Below are positions 44,166-53,568 of a stretch of DNA of 64,000 bases, one piece after another; position 1 is the first letter of the stretch, and the number at the start of each line of letters is the position of its first letter. The position numbers were made by a program, and so were the translations under genes. Source of the stretch: Thalassovita mediterranea (GTDB lineage Bacteria > Pseudomonadota > Alphaproteobacteria > Caulobacterales > Hyphomonadaceae); NCBI GenBank assembly GCA_019448215.1, contig CP080408.1, positions 868,001 to 932,000 of the forward strand. The letters run 5' to 3'. Below the pieces are notes generated by a model, which was given only the letters and a program-made list of their open reading frames with translations, ran no database searches and was not told the DNA's origin.

Positions 44166-46055
44166 ATGTCAGAAACCTCATCCAACAGACCAGCCCGGCG
44201 GGGCGTCGATGTCATCAAGGACAATCTGAAACGCCTGCCCGCAAAGCCAGGCGTCTATCGCATGTTCGGGACCAAGGATGAGGTCTTGTACGTCGGCAAG
44301 GCCCGCAATCTGAAGGCGCGCGTTTCGAACTATGCCCGCCTGGGTGGCCACACACAGCGTATCGCCGCGATGATCGCGCTCACTGCGCGCATGGAATTCG
44401 TTGTCACGGAGACAGAGACCGAGGCGCTGCTGCTGGAAGCGAGCCTCATCAAGTCGCTGAAGCCGCGCTTTAACATCCTGCTACGCGATGACAAATCCTT
44501 CCCCTACATCCTGATCCGCCGCGACCACGACTATCCGCAGATCCTGAAATATCGCGGCTCCAAGCAGGACCGGGGCGACTATTTCGGCCCGTTCGCCAGC
44601 GCCAATGCAGTGACGCGCACCCTCGACACGCTGCAGAAGGCCTTCCTGCTACGCACCTGCGAGGACAGCGTTTTCTCGCAACGCACGCGGCCCTGCATGC
44701 TGCACCAGATCAAGCGGTGCTCTGCCCCATGCGTCGACCTTGTCAGCGAGGAGGCCTATACAAAGCTCGCCAATCAGGCGGCCGACTTCCTGAAGGGCAA
44801 GGCCACCGACCTTCAGGCAGACCTCGCCAGCGAGATGGAAGCTGCCGCCGAGAATATGGAGTTCGAACGCGCCGCAAGCCTGCGCGACCGCATACGGGCG
44901 CTGGCTGTCGTCCGCGCGCAGCAGGACATCAATCCGGACGGGATCGAGGAAGCAGACATCTTCTCCATCGCAATGGAGGGCGGGCAGTCTGCCGTGCAGG
45001 TCTTCTTCATCCGCGCCGGTCAGAACTGGGGCGCGACGATCCACTTCCCGCGCCACGAGAAAGAAGAGACCGCGCCGGAAATCCTGTCGGCTTTCCTCGT
45101 CCAGTTCTATGACAAGCGGCCGCCGCCAAAACTGGTCCTGACCAATCAGGCGCCGGATCAGGGCGAGCTGATTGCCGAAGCTCTTGAGCTGAAGTCCAAC
45201 CGGAAAGTCGAGATCCGCACCCCGCAACGCGGCGACAAGCGCGAGCTCGTCGCGCAGGCGACGCGTAATGCGGCCGAGGCGCTATCACGCAAGCTTGCTG
45301 AAACGGCAAGCCAGCAACGCCTGCTCAAGGATCTCGCGAAAACGTTCGATCTGCCCGGAGAGCCAAAACGGGTCGAAGTCTACGACAACAGCCACATCCA
45401 GGGCTCGAATGCCGTTGGCGGCATGGTGGTTGCCGGGCCTGAAGGCTTCATCAAGGGCCAGTACCGAAAGTTCAACATCAAGGACACCGCGCTGGAGCCA
45501 GGCGATGACTATGGCATGATGCGCGAAGTCATGCGGCGCCGGTTCAAGCGCCTGCTCAAGGAAGCCGACGAGCAGAAGGTCACGATTTCTGAGCTGGAGA
45601 CATACCCAGACCTCGTCCTAATCGACGGCGGCCTTGGCCAGCTGAGCGCCGTGACCGAGACGCTGACGGAGCTTGGCCTCAGCACAGACGATGTCACGCT
45701 GGTGTCCATCGCGAAGGGGCCTGACCGGAATGCGGGGCGCGAGAAATTCTTCCGCCCCGGCAAGGCGCCCTTCCAGCTGCCGCCAGACACGCCCGTCCTC
45801 TACTACCTGCAGCGCCTGCGCGATGAGGCGCACCGCTGGGCCATTGGCGCACACCGCGCCAAGCGCTCCGCGGACATCAAATCCTCACCGCTGGATGAGA
45901 TCGAAGGGATCGGACCGTCCCGCAAAAAAGCACTTTTGCATCACTTCGGGTCGGCAAAAGGCGTGTCACGTGCCAAGCTGGTTGATCTTGAAAGCGTTGA
46001 GGGAATCAATCGCTCACTCGCTGAACGTATCTATGGCCATTTCAATGGCGGTTAG
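44166..46055 (+). CDS. uvrC: Excinuclease ABC subunit C
   Basis: 629 residues, nucleotide-excision repair nuclease making both incisions. The GIY-YIG domain (PGVYRMFG and VLYVGKA, about 27-45) is followed by the UvrB-binding UVR motif (about 220-255), the RNase H-like C-terminal nuclease (EVYDNSHIQGSNAVGGMVV) and a helix-hairpin-helix pair (EIEGIGPSRKKALLHHFGS). pgsA follows after 6 bases, the classic uvrC-pgsA order. Confidence 0.96.
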   Translation: MSETSSNRPARRGVDVIKDNLKRLPAKPGVYRMFGTKDEVLYVGKARNLKARVSNYARLGGHTQRIAAMIALTARMEFVVTETETEALLLEASLIKSLKPRFNILLRDDKSFPYILIRRDHDYPQILKYRGSKQDRGDYFGPFASANAVTRTLDTLQKAFLLRTCEDSVFSQRTRPCMLHQIKRCSAPCVDLVSEEAYTKLANQAADFLKGKATDLQADLASEMEAAAENMEFERAASLRDRIRALAVVRAQQDINPDGIEEADIFSIAMEGGQSAVQVFFIRAGQNWGATIHFPRHEKEETAPEILSAFLVQFYDKRPPPKLVLTNQAPDQGELIAEALELKSNRKVEIRTPQRGDKRELVAQATRNAAEALSRKLAETASQQRLLKDLAKTFDLPGEPKRVEVYDNSHIQGSNAVGGMVVAGPEGFIKGQYRKFNIKDTALEPGDDYGMMREVMRRRFKRLLKEADEQKVTISELETYPDLVLIDGGLGQLSAVTETLTELGLSTDDVTLVSIAKGPDRNAGREKFFRPGKAPFQLPPDTPVLYYLQRLRDEAHRWAIGAHRAKRSADIKSSPLDEIEGIGPSRKKALLHHFGSAKGVSRAKLVDLESVEGINRSLAERIYGHFNGG

Positions 46056-46061
46056 GACAGC

Positions 46062-46694
46062 ATGACTTTGAAATGGCTGCCAAATGCCCTGACGATCGGA
46101 CGCTGCATTCTGGCGATCGTTGTCGGCTACACCATTCTGGATTTCAGTACGCGCCTGCGCGCAGGTGATGGCGCGACACTGATGGCATTTCTGCCCTTTG
46201 CGCTCTTTTCATTCGTGGCGCTGACGGACTGGCTCGATGGCTGGCTGGCAAGGAAGCTTGATGCAGAATCGGCCTTTGGCGCGCGGCTTGACCCGATCGG
46301 TGACAAGCTGCTGTCAGCGTCCAGCCTTCTCGCGCTCGCCTTTATCGATAAATGGTCGTGGTACATCACCCTGCCAACACTCGCCATTGTGAGCCGCGAC
46401 GTGCTCATCACCGCCATGCGCGAAGCGATGGGCAATCCTGGCACGATGAAAGTGTCCAACAGTGCCAAGATGAAGACCGCGCTCGTCCTTGGCGGTATCG
46501 CGCTCGTCCTTCTGGGCATGGCGATCAGCGCTGTTGCAGCGGACGCCGACACTTATTCGCCGAACTGGGTCCTGTCGCGCGGCACACTTTTGGCCGGGCT
46601 CGTCATGGTCTGGGTCGCTGCGGTCCTCGCGGTGATGACGGCCATCGACTATGTGAAGGGCCTGACCGCGTCAGACGACGACCCTCACCAATAG
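46062..46694 (+). CDS. pgsA: CDP-diacylglycerol-glycerol-3-phosphate 3-phosphatidyltransferase
   Basis: 210 residues. Makes phosphatidylglycerol phosphate at the inner membrane. The CDP-alcohol phosphotransferase signature is complete: DWLDGWLARK and GARLDPIGDKL. It is cotranscribed with uvrC. The last 10 bases overlap the convergent NUDIX gene. Confidence 0.94.
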   Translation: MTLKWLPNALTIGRCILAIVVGYTILDFSTRLRAGDGATLMAFLPFALFSFVALTDWLDGWLARKLDAESAFGARLDPIGDKLLSASSLLALAFIDKWSWYITLPTLAIVSRDVLITAMREAMGNPGTMKVSNSAKMKTALVLGGIALVLLGMAISAVAADADTYSPNWVLSRGTLLAGLVMVWVAAVLAVMTAIDYVKGLTASDDDPHQ

Positions 46695-47143
46695 CCATCA
46701 TCCGGCCCACCGGAAAAGACTTCAGCGACGCGCCGCTGGGTCGCAGGCGTCGTATCCTCCGGCAGGGCGTGCGGGTCTGCCCAGACAATCTCTGAAATCT
46801 CACCCACACTGGTTGCTTCGCCGCCCACCCAGTCGCCGGGCCGCAAATGATAGAAGACGACGTGATCGTTCGGAAAGATTGCCTCGTTTGAATAGATGCC
46901 GACAAGTCGCGGCGTGCCGGTCAGCTCGACCCCGCCCTCTTCCTTCAGCTCACGCAGGAGTGACACGCTGGCAATCTCGCCTTTCTCGACACCCCCGCCG
47001 GGAAGGTAGAGCCCCTTGGTATAGGTATGGCGCACCAGCAGGACCTTGCCGTCAGATCGCTCCACCAGAGCGCGCACGCCGAGCGTCATTGGCCGCCTGA
47101 AGCGGAACCATGCCTGAAAGATTCGCTGCCTGATGCGGGCCAT
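46685..47143 (-). CDS. NUDIX hydrolase
   Basis: 152 residues. The NUDIX box GGGVEKGEIASVSLLRELKE plus EGG is intact. Hydrolyses a nucleoside diphosphate linked to an unknown moiety. ATG47143 with GGTAGAG upstream is preferred over TTG47155. Confidence 0.88.
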   Translation of the reverse strand: MARIRQRIFQAWFRFRRPMTLGVRALVERSDGKVLLVRHTYTKGLYLPGGGVEKGEIASVSLLRELKEEGGVELTGTPRLVGIYSNEAIFPNDHVVFYHLRPGDWVGGEATSVGEISEIVWADPHALPEDTTPATQRRVAEVFSGGPDDGYW

Positions 47144-47233
47144 AACTCTACCCAATCTGTGAAAACGCCCCTCGCCAAACGGGCTAACACAGTCTAGTTA
47201 GCGCAGCGAACGACGAATTCGGAGCTAAAGACC

Positions 47234-47314
47234 ATGTTTGCACTCTTCGCAATCGGCGCAACTGTCGCCATTTTCGGCATCCTGAACCTGATCGACTATC
47301 GCCGTCTCGACTAG
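47234..47314 (+). CDS. 26-residue membrane microprotein
   Basis: Encodes a hydrophobic helix (MFALFAIGATVAIFGILNLI) ending DYRRLD. GGAG (47221-47224) precedes the ATG. Its hydrophobic-then-basic layout resembles short membrane peptides seen in other Alphaproteobacteria. It lies 18 bases before the antiporter start and is probably cotranscribed with it. Confidence 0.55.
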   Translation: MFALFAIGATVAIFGILNLIDYRRLD

Positions 47315-47332
47315 GTTACCTGAAAAGTACCC

Positions 47333-48325
47333 TTGCCTGACCTGACGCTTCTTGCAGCCCTTGTCGGCGGCCTCGTCATTCTCGCCGTTGCGGGCGACTT
47401 CCTTGTAAACGGGGCCGTGGCACTCGCACGCCGGATTGGCGTGTCTCCACTCGTGGCCGGTATATTGATTGTCGGCTTTGGCACATCGGCGCCAGAAATG
47501 GTCGTCGCGGTTGATGCCTCCAGTCAAGGACAGCCCGGCATCGCGATCGGCAACATCGTCGGCTCGAACATCGCCAATATCTGGCTGGTGCTCGCCGTCC
47601 CCGCCTTCCTCATCCCACTCGCCACGCGCCAGTTCGGCCTTCGCCGGTCCTACTGGATCATGATTGCTGTGACGGCCGTCTGGATTGGCTGGACGGCTTT
47701 CATGCCGCTAACGCCGGTCTTCGGCTTCGTGCTGCTCGGCAGTCTCATTCTCTACTCGATTCTGATGCTGGTCTGGACATCTCAGGGCATCCGCAAAGGA
47801 ATCGATGTCGGCCTTGAAGATGAAGGCGAGTCGCTTGGCACCGTGGCCATGTGGGTGAACCTGGTCATCGGCCTGGTCGGCCTGCCGCTTGGCGCGCATC
47901 TCATCGTCGAAGGCGGCGTGGGCATCGCTCGCATCTATGCCGTGCCTGAGGAAGTGATCGGCCTGACCCTGCTCGCCATCGGTACTTCGCTGCCAGAACT
48001 TGGCGCAGGCATCGCAGCCGGCCTTCGTCGCCGCGGCGAGGTCGTGATTGGCAATGTCATTGGCTCCAACATCTTCAATCTGGCAGGCTCTGGCGCGATC
48101 ATCGCTTTCTTTGGCCCGACAGATCTCGCTCCGACCTTTCTTCAGTTCGACCACTGGGCACTTGCGGGCGCCGCTATAGTTCTCGGCCTGTTCGTCCTGC
48201 CACGCAGCCGTGTGACGCGGCTTGCAGCGCTTGCAATGCTGCTCGTCTATGCCGCGTATATCTACGGCCTCATCCATGGCTGGGACATCACTGGCGAAGT
48301 GGAGAGCTGGATTGGCAGATCATAG
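47333..48325 (+). CDS. Calcium/sodium antiporter (CaCA family, YrbG-like)
   Basis: 330 residues with 10 or more membrane helices. The two alpha-repeats are GFGTSAPEMVV with GSNIANIW, and AIGTSLPELGAG with GSNIFNLAG. The start is TTG47333; the family N-terminus (a short leader into a first helix) fits. The 3' end overlaps the SDR gene by 14 bases. Confidence 0.9.
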   Translation: MPDLTLLAALVGGLVILAVAGDFLVNGAVALARRIGVSPLVAGILIVGFGTSAPEMVVAVDASSQGQPGIAIGNIVGSNIANIWLVLAVPAFLIPLATRQFGLRRSYWIMIAVTAVWIGWTAFMPLTPVFGFVLLGSLILYSILMLVWTSQGIRKGIDVGLEDEGESLGTVAMWVNLVIGLVGLPLGAHLIVEGGVGIARIYAVPEEVIGLTLLAIGTSLPELGAGIAAGLRRRGEVVIGNVIGSNIFNLAGSGAIIAFFGPTDLAPTFLQFDHWALAGAAIVLGLFVLPRSRVTRLAALAMLLVYAAYIYGLIHGWDITGEVESWIGRS

Positions 48326-49079
48326 GCTGACCCCGAAACGCGCTTTGATTACAGGCGCAGGCAAACGCATTGGCCGCGCGCTCGCTGAAGCGCTGGGCGA
48401 AGATGGCTGGAGCGTTGCGGTGCACTACCGCTCATCTGCCGAAGGCGCGCAGGAAACTGCGGATGCGATCAGCAAGGCTGGCGGCATGGGCGTCATCGTG
48501 CAGGGCGACCTCACTGAAGAAAAAGACCTAAAGGCACTGATACCATCCGCGCAGGAGAAGCTCGGCGGACCGCTCAGGCTGCTCGTCAACTCTGCATCAG
48601 CCTTTGAAGATGACACGGCCCTCGACCATGACCGTCAGGGCTGGGACCTTCATTTCGATGCCAATCTGCGCGCACCGATCGCGCTCTCGCAGGCATTTGC
48701 CAAGGCGCTACCGGGCGACGAGAAAGGCCTGATCATCAATGTGATCGACCAGCGCGTCTGGAAGCTCAATCCGCAGTTCTTCACTTACACCCTGTCCAAA
48801 GCGGCGCTCCTGACAGCGACGAAGACACTGGCGCAGGCGCTGGCCCCGAACATCCGGGTAAACGGCATCGGCCCCGGCCCGACGCTCGCCAGCGTTCACC
48901 AGAGCGACGAAGAGTTCGAAGCGGAGAGACAGGCAACGCTGACGCAGGAAGGCTCCCGCCCCGAAGAAATCGTCCGCGCCATGCGCTATCTCATCGAAGG
49001 CGACAGCGTCACCGGCCAGATGATCGCCACTGATGGCGGCCAACATCTCATGTGGCAGACACCCGATACGCAGGTCTGA
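48312..49079 (+). CDS. SDR-family oxidoreductase (pteridine reductase/FolM-like)
   Basis: 255 residues from TTG48312, chosen because GGAG lies 7 bases upstream and the Rossmann fold starts soon after. TGAGKRIGRALAEAL has the TGxxxRIG form of pteridine reductases; the catalytic pair is Tyr and Lys in YTLSKAA. C-terminal VTGQMIATDGGQHL is standard. It overlaps both the antiporter stop and the threonine aldolase start (TGATG). The substrate is inferred only. Confidence 0.82.
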   Translation: MADHRLTPKRALITGAGKRIGRALAEALGEDGWSVAVHYRSSAEGAQETADAISKAGGMGVIVQGDLTEEKDLKALIPSAQEKLGGPLRLLVNSASAFEDDTALDHDRQGWDLHFDANLRAPIALSQAFAKALPGDEKGLIINVIDQRVWKLNPQFFTYTLSKAALLTATKTLAQALAPNIRVNGIGPGPTLASVHQSDEEFEAERQATLTQEGSRPEEIVRAMRYLIEGDSVTGQMIATDGGQHLMWQTPDTQV

Positions 49080-50101
49080 TGAACTTCTCTTCCGATACGT
49101 CCGCACCAGCCCATCCAGCCGTGCTCGAAGCCCTTGCCGGGGTGAACAATGGCATGCAGCCGAGCTATGGCGCCGACGAGGTGACGACGCGTCTGCGCGA
49201 TGAGCTGACGCGTGTTCTGGAGACCAGCGACTTCGATTTCTGGCTCTGTGCTTCGGGCACCGCGGCGAATGCGCTGGCCCTCTCCTGTTTCTGCCCGCCC
49301 ATGGGCGCGATCCTCTGCCATGAGGAAGCTCACATTGCGCGGGACGAACGCTCGGCGCCTGAATTCTTCACCGGCGGCGGCAAGCTCCAGCTTTTGCCCG
49401 GCGAGGGGGCGCAGATTGATGAAGCGGCGCTTCGCGAGGCGATCGCAGGCATCAAGCCGGATTTTGTACATGAGACGCCCGCGCACGTCCTCTCGCTGAC
49501 CAACCTCACCGAGTCTGGCACGGCCTACCCGGTCGCTCAGGTCAAACATTTCTGCGCGCTCGCGAAGGATGCAGGCCTTACGGTCCACCTTGATGGCGCA
49601 CGCTTTGCCAATGCGCTCGTCTCAACCGGCGCGTCGCCAGCGGAGATGAGCTGGAAGGCGGGCGTTGATGTACTCACGCTCGGCCTGACCAAGACGGGCG
49701 CGATGGGGTGCGAGATTATTATCCTGTTCGGCAGTGCCCGGCAGAAATTCAATGAGCTGAAAGCCCGCGCGAAGCGCTCGGGCCATATGCCGCCCAAGAT
49801 GCGCTATCTGGCGGCGCAGGCGATCGCGATGTTCGCAGATGACCGCTGGCTCTCCCTCGCCGCCACTGCAAACCAGCGCGCGCGCGAAGTCTCAAACCTT
49901 CTTTGCCGCGATGGCGAGACGGAACTGGTTCACCCTGTTCACGGCAATGAGATCTTTGTTCGCCTCAGCGATGCCAATCTGCGCGCGCTGACAGATGCGG
50001 GCGCGACCTTCTATCCCTGGATTGGTGGCTCGCACCGGCTCGTTACAAGCTGGTCTACGCCTGCAGAGACAGTCGAACGGCTTTCAGACCTACTCGCCTG
50101 A
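49079..50101 (+). CDS. Low-specificity L-threonine aldolase
   Basis: 340 residues, PLP enzyme cleaving threonine to glycine and acetaldehyde. The PLP lysine is in LGLTKTGAMG, and HLDGARFANALV is conserved. It starts within the SDR stop and its last 12 bases overlap the convergent TetR gene. Confidence 0.92.
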   Translation: MNFSSDTSAPAHPAVLEALAGVNNGMQPSYGADEVTTRLRDELTRVLETSDFDFWLCASGTAANALALSCFCPPMGAILCHEEAHIARDERSAPEFFTGGGKLQLLPGEGAQIDEAALREAIAGIKPDFVHETPAHVLSLTNLTESGTAYPVAQVKHFCALAKDAGLTVHLDGARFANALVSTGASPAEMSWKAGVDVLTLGLTKTGAMGCEIIILFGSARQKFNELKARAKRSGHMPPKMRYLAAQAIAMFADDRWLSLAATANQRAREVSNLLCRDGETELVHPVHGNEIFVRLSDANLRALTDAGATFYPWIGGSHRLVTSWSTPAETVERLSDLLA

Positions 50102-50719
50102 GGTCGGCCTCAGGCCGTTGAGCAGCCATTCGCCGACCCGCTCAAAGTAGATGTCTTCATCGAGCGGCTTGTGGACTTTCCCCCTCAGAACTTCCTGGTG
50201 GACGACGCGAAGGAGCGAGGCTGACACGATCAGGATGGCCGCATGGCGGGCTTCGTCAAATGATTTCATGCCACCCTTCGAACGCACCAGACGCTCGGCC
50301 ACGGAATCTATGCCGGATGCGAGATACTTCTGAAGGTAGAATTTCTGGATTTCCTCGTCAGCCATCGCCTCACGAATCCCGAAGGCGTGCACCTTTACGT
50401 AAGAGTCGGTGCGCGTGAGCGCCGCCATCTGCCGGAAATATCCTTTCACCGCGTCATCGAGATTCTCCTGCGGCTGCCGCAGGGCCTCTCTCATCGGCTC
50501 TGATCGGTCGTTGATCTGCTCCAGAAGGTGAATGATCAGACCTGTCCGGTCCTTGAAATAGTGGCGAAGGGTCGGTTCGGATGTTTCAGCCGCGATGGCC
50601 AGCTGCCTGAAGGAGGGCCTGTCGACGCCATCACTCAGTACAAAGGCCAACAGCTTGTTCGTAAGCGCCTGCTTTTTCTGCTCAAAATCTTGATTTCGGA
50701 CGCCTGCCGGCCTTGCCAT
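50090..50719 (-). CDS. TetR-family regulator (paralogue of the gene at 21774)
   Basis: 209 residues. HTH SFRQLAIAAETSEPTLRHYFKD (about 38-60). The first 15 residues match the TetR protein at 21774 at nearly every position. The two proteins diverge in the ligand domain. Its 3' end overlaps the threonine aldolase gene by 12 bases. Ligand unknown. Confidence 0.88.
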   Translation of the reverse strand: MARPAGVRNQDFEQKKQALTNKLLAFVLSDGVDRPSFRQLAIAAETSEPTLRHYFKDRTGLIIHLLEQINDRSEPMREALRQPQENLDDAVKGYFRQMAALTRTDSYVKVHAFGIREAMADEEIQKFYLQKYLASGIDSVAERLVRSKGGMKSFDEARHAAILIVSASLLRVVHQEVLRGKVHKPLDEDIYFERVGEWLLNGLRPTSGE

Positions 50720-50837
50720 TACAACTCCTAAAAGGTCTCGGGAGACATTCGAATTTCTATCGAACGCGCAATATAAAACCCATAGCTTTCAATGCTTTGC
50801 ATTGTTAGCCCGTTTGTTTTCATCGTCAAAGTAATTC

Positions 50838-52535
50838 TCACTGCACCAGCACTGGAGCGTTGCAGGACGCAGTATGCACCCAGACATCAGCCTCCCCGAG
50901 CCCAAGCCCCAGGGCTGACGTCAGGCTGAAGACGAGCCGATCGAGCGGGGCTGCGAGGTCACTGAACAGGGATGAGAGGATGGACGCGATATAGGCGTCA
51001 CTCAGCAATTGGAGGCCGACCACGTCGATCTCATAGTCGAGATTTGTGATTGCAGACGACAAAAGTCCTTCCAGCGCCTTGTTGGTGCCTGCCGTTTTCG
51101 GGCCACCTCCAATTTCGTGGCGAAGAAAGCGTAGCTGCGTATCGTCAGGATTGGCAGCCTGTACATCTGCGAAGGCCTCTATCTGGATCAGTCGGCCGTC
51201 AAGGATTTTGGCTGACTGGACCCGTCCCGACTCCTCAATTTCCGCAATCCGCAAGCGCGCAATGGACGGCTTGACCGCCACTTGTACCCGCTCGGCCTCA
51301 CGTTGGCCCTGTTTGCAGGCAATGTCTGTGATGCGCGCGTCGGCGGAGGCGAGGTCAATATGGATGGGCAATCTGACAAGCGCATTGGAAAGAAGCCGCC
51401 CGCCCCCGATTTCCGCCACGACTGAAAGACGCAACTGCGCCGTCGACACCGTTTCGCCCGGAAGACCCGATAGCGCAAACCATGATTGCCCTTGCGGGCG
51501 CTCGCCAATCACGAGCGTAGCGTCGACATGGACAAGCTGCCCCGCACGCGCCGATAGCGCCAGATCGATCTGGTTCTCCCCATTCGCGACCATTGCACTC
51601 GCCATGAGCATGGGAAGCGCATTCAGCAAAACTCCCGCGGCTGCAGATGGGTCACCAAGCGCGCGCGGTTCGATCCGACCGAGTTCGATGAGCTCGCCAA
51701 GCCGAAGCGTGCGCGCATCGCCGCGAGCGTCGTCGGCCAATGTACGCAAGGCCTGCCGCGCGAGAACGTTCTCGCCTGCTGTTTCCGCCATCGCCGACAG
51801 GAGGTCTTCCAGACCGATATTCGTTTCGAGGACGTCAGAGTAGGTGACGGCCGTGAGCTCAAGATCCTCGGCCAACCACTCAATGCAATCGATCATATCG
51901 ACTTCTACATCGAGCAGCGCTTCGTACGACATTGCCGAAAGACTCACTTCGGCGCCGAGTAAAGCGGACAGAAGATCGTTCAGAATGCCGCCTTCAAGGC
52001 GGGCGAGCCGGGAGCCGACGGAAATGCCAGCCTCTGAAGATATGACAGCGACCCCGGTGACATCGACAGGCTTTGACGAGGCGCCAAGGAAGTCGAAGAA
52101 TCTATGCTGCGGCTCAGAAAGGGACACGCGAGCGGCGTTGAGCGGCTCCTGCCCGACGATGAAGCGTTCGGAGGCTGAAAGGTTTCTGTCAGCTGTGTAC
52201 CTGCCTGTTTCGACGCGCATGGTGGCGCCCGCGGTGGAGCGGACCTCTTCACCTCCTTCGCTGCGCGCAATCTCAATTCCGGTCCGCCCATTGTCGGCCA
52301 GATAAGCCTGGGCGACGCGCTCGGCATTGAGAAGGTCTGATGCAGCAACCAGCGCAGCCATGTCCGCATGGCCTTGCAGCGCGCGCTTTTGCGTCGAGAT
52401 TGCGCCAGTGTCGATCGCCATTGCGGCCATCATTGCCGCGATAGGCGCGAAGGCCGCGGTAATTACGGCAACATTGCCCGCGCGAGAGCGGGCAAGTTCT
52501 TTCAAAGGTCTCGCAGGGTTCAGGATTTGAGGCAT
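50838..52535 (-). CDS. TadG-like pilus-assembly/Tad-domain protein
   Basis: 565 residues. The N-terminus RSRAGNVAVITAAFAPIAAMMAAMAIDTGA is the TadE/TadG transmembrane anchor, followed by a large extracytoplasmic domain rich in Ala and Ser. Made with the adjacent TadE-like protein (start overlaps its stop, ATGA). TadG proteins act in Flp pilus or surface assembly. No other tad/cpa genes are in the window. Confidence 0.82.
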   Translation of the reverse strand: MPQILNPARPLKELARSRAGNVAVITAAFAPIAAMMAAMAIDTGAISTQKRALQGHADMAALVAASDLLNAERVAQAYLADNGRTGIEIARSEGGEEVRSTAGATMRVETGRYTADRNLSASERFIVGQEPLNAARVSLSEPQHRFFDFLGASSKPVDVTGVAVISSEAGISVGSRLARLEGGILNDLLSALLGAEVSLSAMSYEALLDVEVDMIDCIEWLAEDLELTAVTYSDVLETNIGLEDLLSAMAETAGENVLARQALRTLADDARGDARTLRLGELIELGRIEPRALGDPSAAAGVLLNALPMLMASAMVANGENQIDLALSARAGQLVHVDATLVIGERPQGQSWFALSGLPGETVSTAQLRLSVVAEIGGGRLLSNALVRLPIHIDLASADARITDIACKQGQREAERVQVAVKPSIARLRIAEIEESGRVQSAKILDGRLIQIEAFADVQAANPDDTQLRFLRHEIGGGPKTAGTNKALEGLLSSAITNLDYEIDVVGLQLLSDAYIASILSSLFSDLAAPLDRLVFSLTSALGLGLGEADVWVHTASCNAPVLVQ

Positions 52536-52972
52536 CAGTATCCTCCCGCCCTGATGATTGCCTCCCGGCGTATCGTCTTTTCAGGTAGAGGAAGCCCGCT
52601 ATAGAGATTCCAGACAGGCAAATCGCTCGCGTCGAAGGCGACCACTACGCGCAGATAGCTTGAATCGTCCTCAAGTGTTTCGACGCTCACACTCACTGCG
52701 TCCCGCGTGAGAAGTCCGCCATCAGCCAGCGAGGACGCAAGGTGCTGCTCTACCAGAGCCTGGCGCTCAGCCAGATCAAGGCCACTGATGGCAGCTCGCG
52801 CACTGTTCGCCGCAAGCTGCTGCACAGAATGAACGGCGCCGAAGAAAATGCCGTATGCGATGATGCCGAAGAGAAGGAAAAGAAGCACCGGCGTTACGAT
52901 CGCAAATTCGACCGCCGAAGACCCCTCAGTGCGCTTTAATAGTGACCACTTCTGTACTCTGATACGCTTCAT
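52535..52972 (-). CDS. TadE-like pseudopilin
   Basis: 145 residues. TEGSSAVEFAIVTPVLLFLLFG is the TadE-type membrane segment. ATG52972 is chosen because GGAGG precedes it; the in-frame GTG52975 is too close to that site. It is coupled to the TadG gene. Confidence 0.82.
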   Translation of the reverse strand: MKRIRVQKWSLLKRTEGSSAVEFAIVTPVLLFLLFGIIAYGIFFGAVHSVQQLAANSARAAISGLDLAERQALVEQHLASSLADGGLLTRDAVSVSVETLEDDSSYLRVVVAFDASDLPVWNLYSGLPLPEKTIRREAIIRAGGY

Positions 52973-52975
52973 CAC

Positions 52976-53426
52976 CCCTCCTTGCGAGTACGCGCCCTCT
53001 GGTAGAAAGACGCATATTATTTCCCGCTTTGAGAGTGATTAGTCGAAACAGTCATTAACGGATTATTCCGGGGCTCTTCCCAATTCGTAGTAACGATTGA
53101 GCATGCTAGCGATTAACCAAGTTAAACCTTGTATTTCCGATGTTTTTTCTGCCGGCAGCAAGTGATCGCGTCATTTATATTTTTTGTTTTATTGAATGTT
53201 GTCTATGCTATAGAGAAATCGATAGATGATACCGCGCCTGACGATAAACTCTGGAATTTTCTTATTAAATACAAGGACTTCTGTGCGTTGCGCAATGCTT
53301 CGGCACGATGGGGGCGTCTGAAAGAGAAGAATTACGACCTGCATCTCGGTCGATGGCAAACGCCCGCCATATCACATGCGCGCCTCGGCTTCGGCAGCGG
53401 AGATTTCGATGTCAGGATTTGGAAAA
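52976..53426. other. AT-rich intergenic region between tadE and tRNA-Val
   Basis: About 450 bases, clearly more AT-rich than the surroundings, especially 53100-53280. It contains TTAACCAAGTTAA near 53113, upstream of tadE, resembling half of a CtrA site but with a 5-base spacer. An open frame from 53129 runs into the tRNA gene and is not real. No gene is supported. Probably holds the tadE promoter. Confidence 0.6.
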
Positions 53427-53501
53427 TGGTGGGCGGTACAAGGATCGAACTTGTGACCCCTACAATGTCAATGTAGTGCTCTACCGCTGAGCTAACCGCC
53501 C
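53427..53501 (-). tRNA. tRNA-Val (anticodon GAC), CCA encoded
   Basis: Acceptor GGGCGGT, D-arm AGCTCAGCGGTAGAGC, anticodon stem CTACA/TGTAG with loop TTGACAT, T-arm GTTCGATCC and discriminator A, then CCA in the genome (53427-53429). The body spans 53430-53501. Confidence 0.95.
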
Positions 53502-53519
53502 ATCCGTTTCGAAGCGGCC

Positions 53520-53548
53520 CTAATCGGACGTCGGAGCGTCCAAGTCAA
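53520..53548 (-). promoter_or_regulatory. Sigma-70-type promoter of tRNA-Val
   Basis: TTGACT (53543-53548), a 17-base spacer, then GATTAG (53520-53525), giving a start near 53513, about 12 bases before the tRNA. Confidence 0.75.
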
Positions 53549-53568
53549 GCCTGTTTCAGCTGCAAATG

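Noticed and set aside
51046-51843. 265-residue + strand open frame opposite the TadG gene
   Set aside because: Ser/Arg-rich shadow frame without motifs, fully antisense to the coupled TadE-TadG pair.
53129-53476. 115-residue open frame on the + strand
   Set aside because: It runs through the tRNA-Val gene; its end GGTRIELVTPTMS is the usual false peptide from reading a tRNA in antisense. Upstream codons are AT-rich with no ribosome site.
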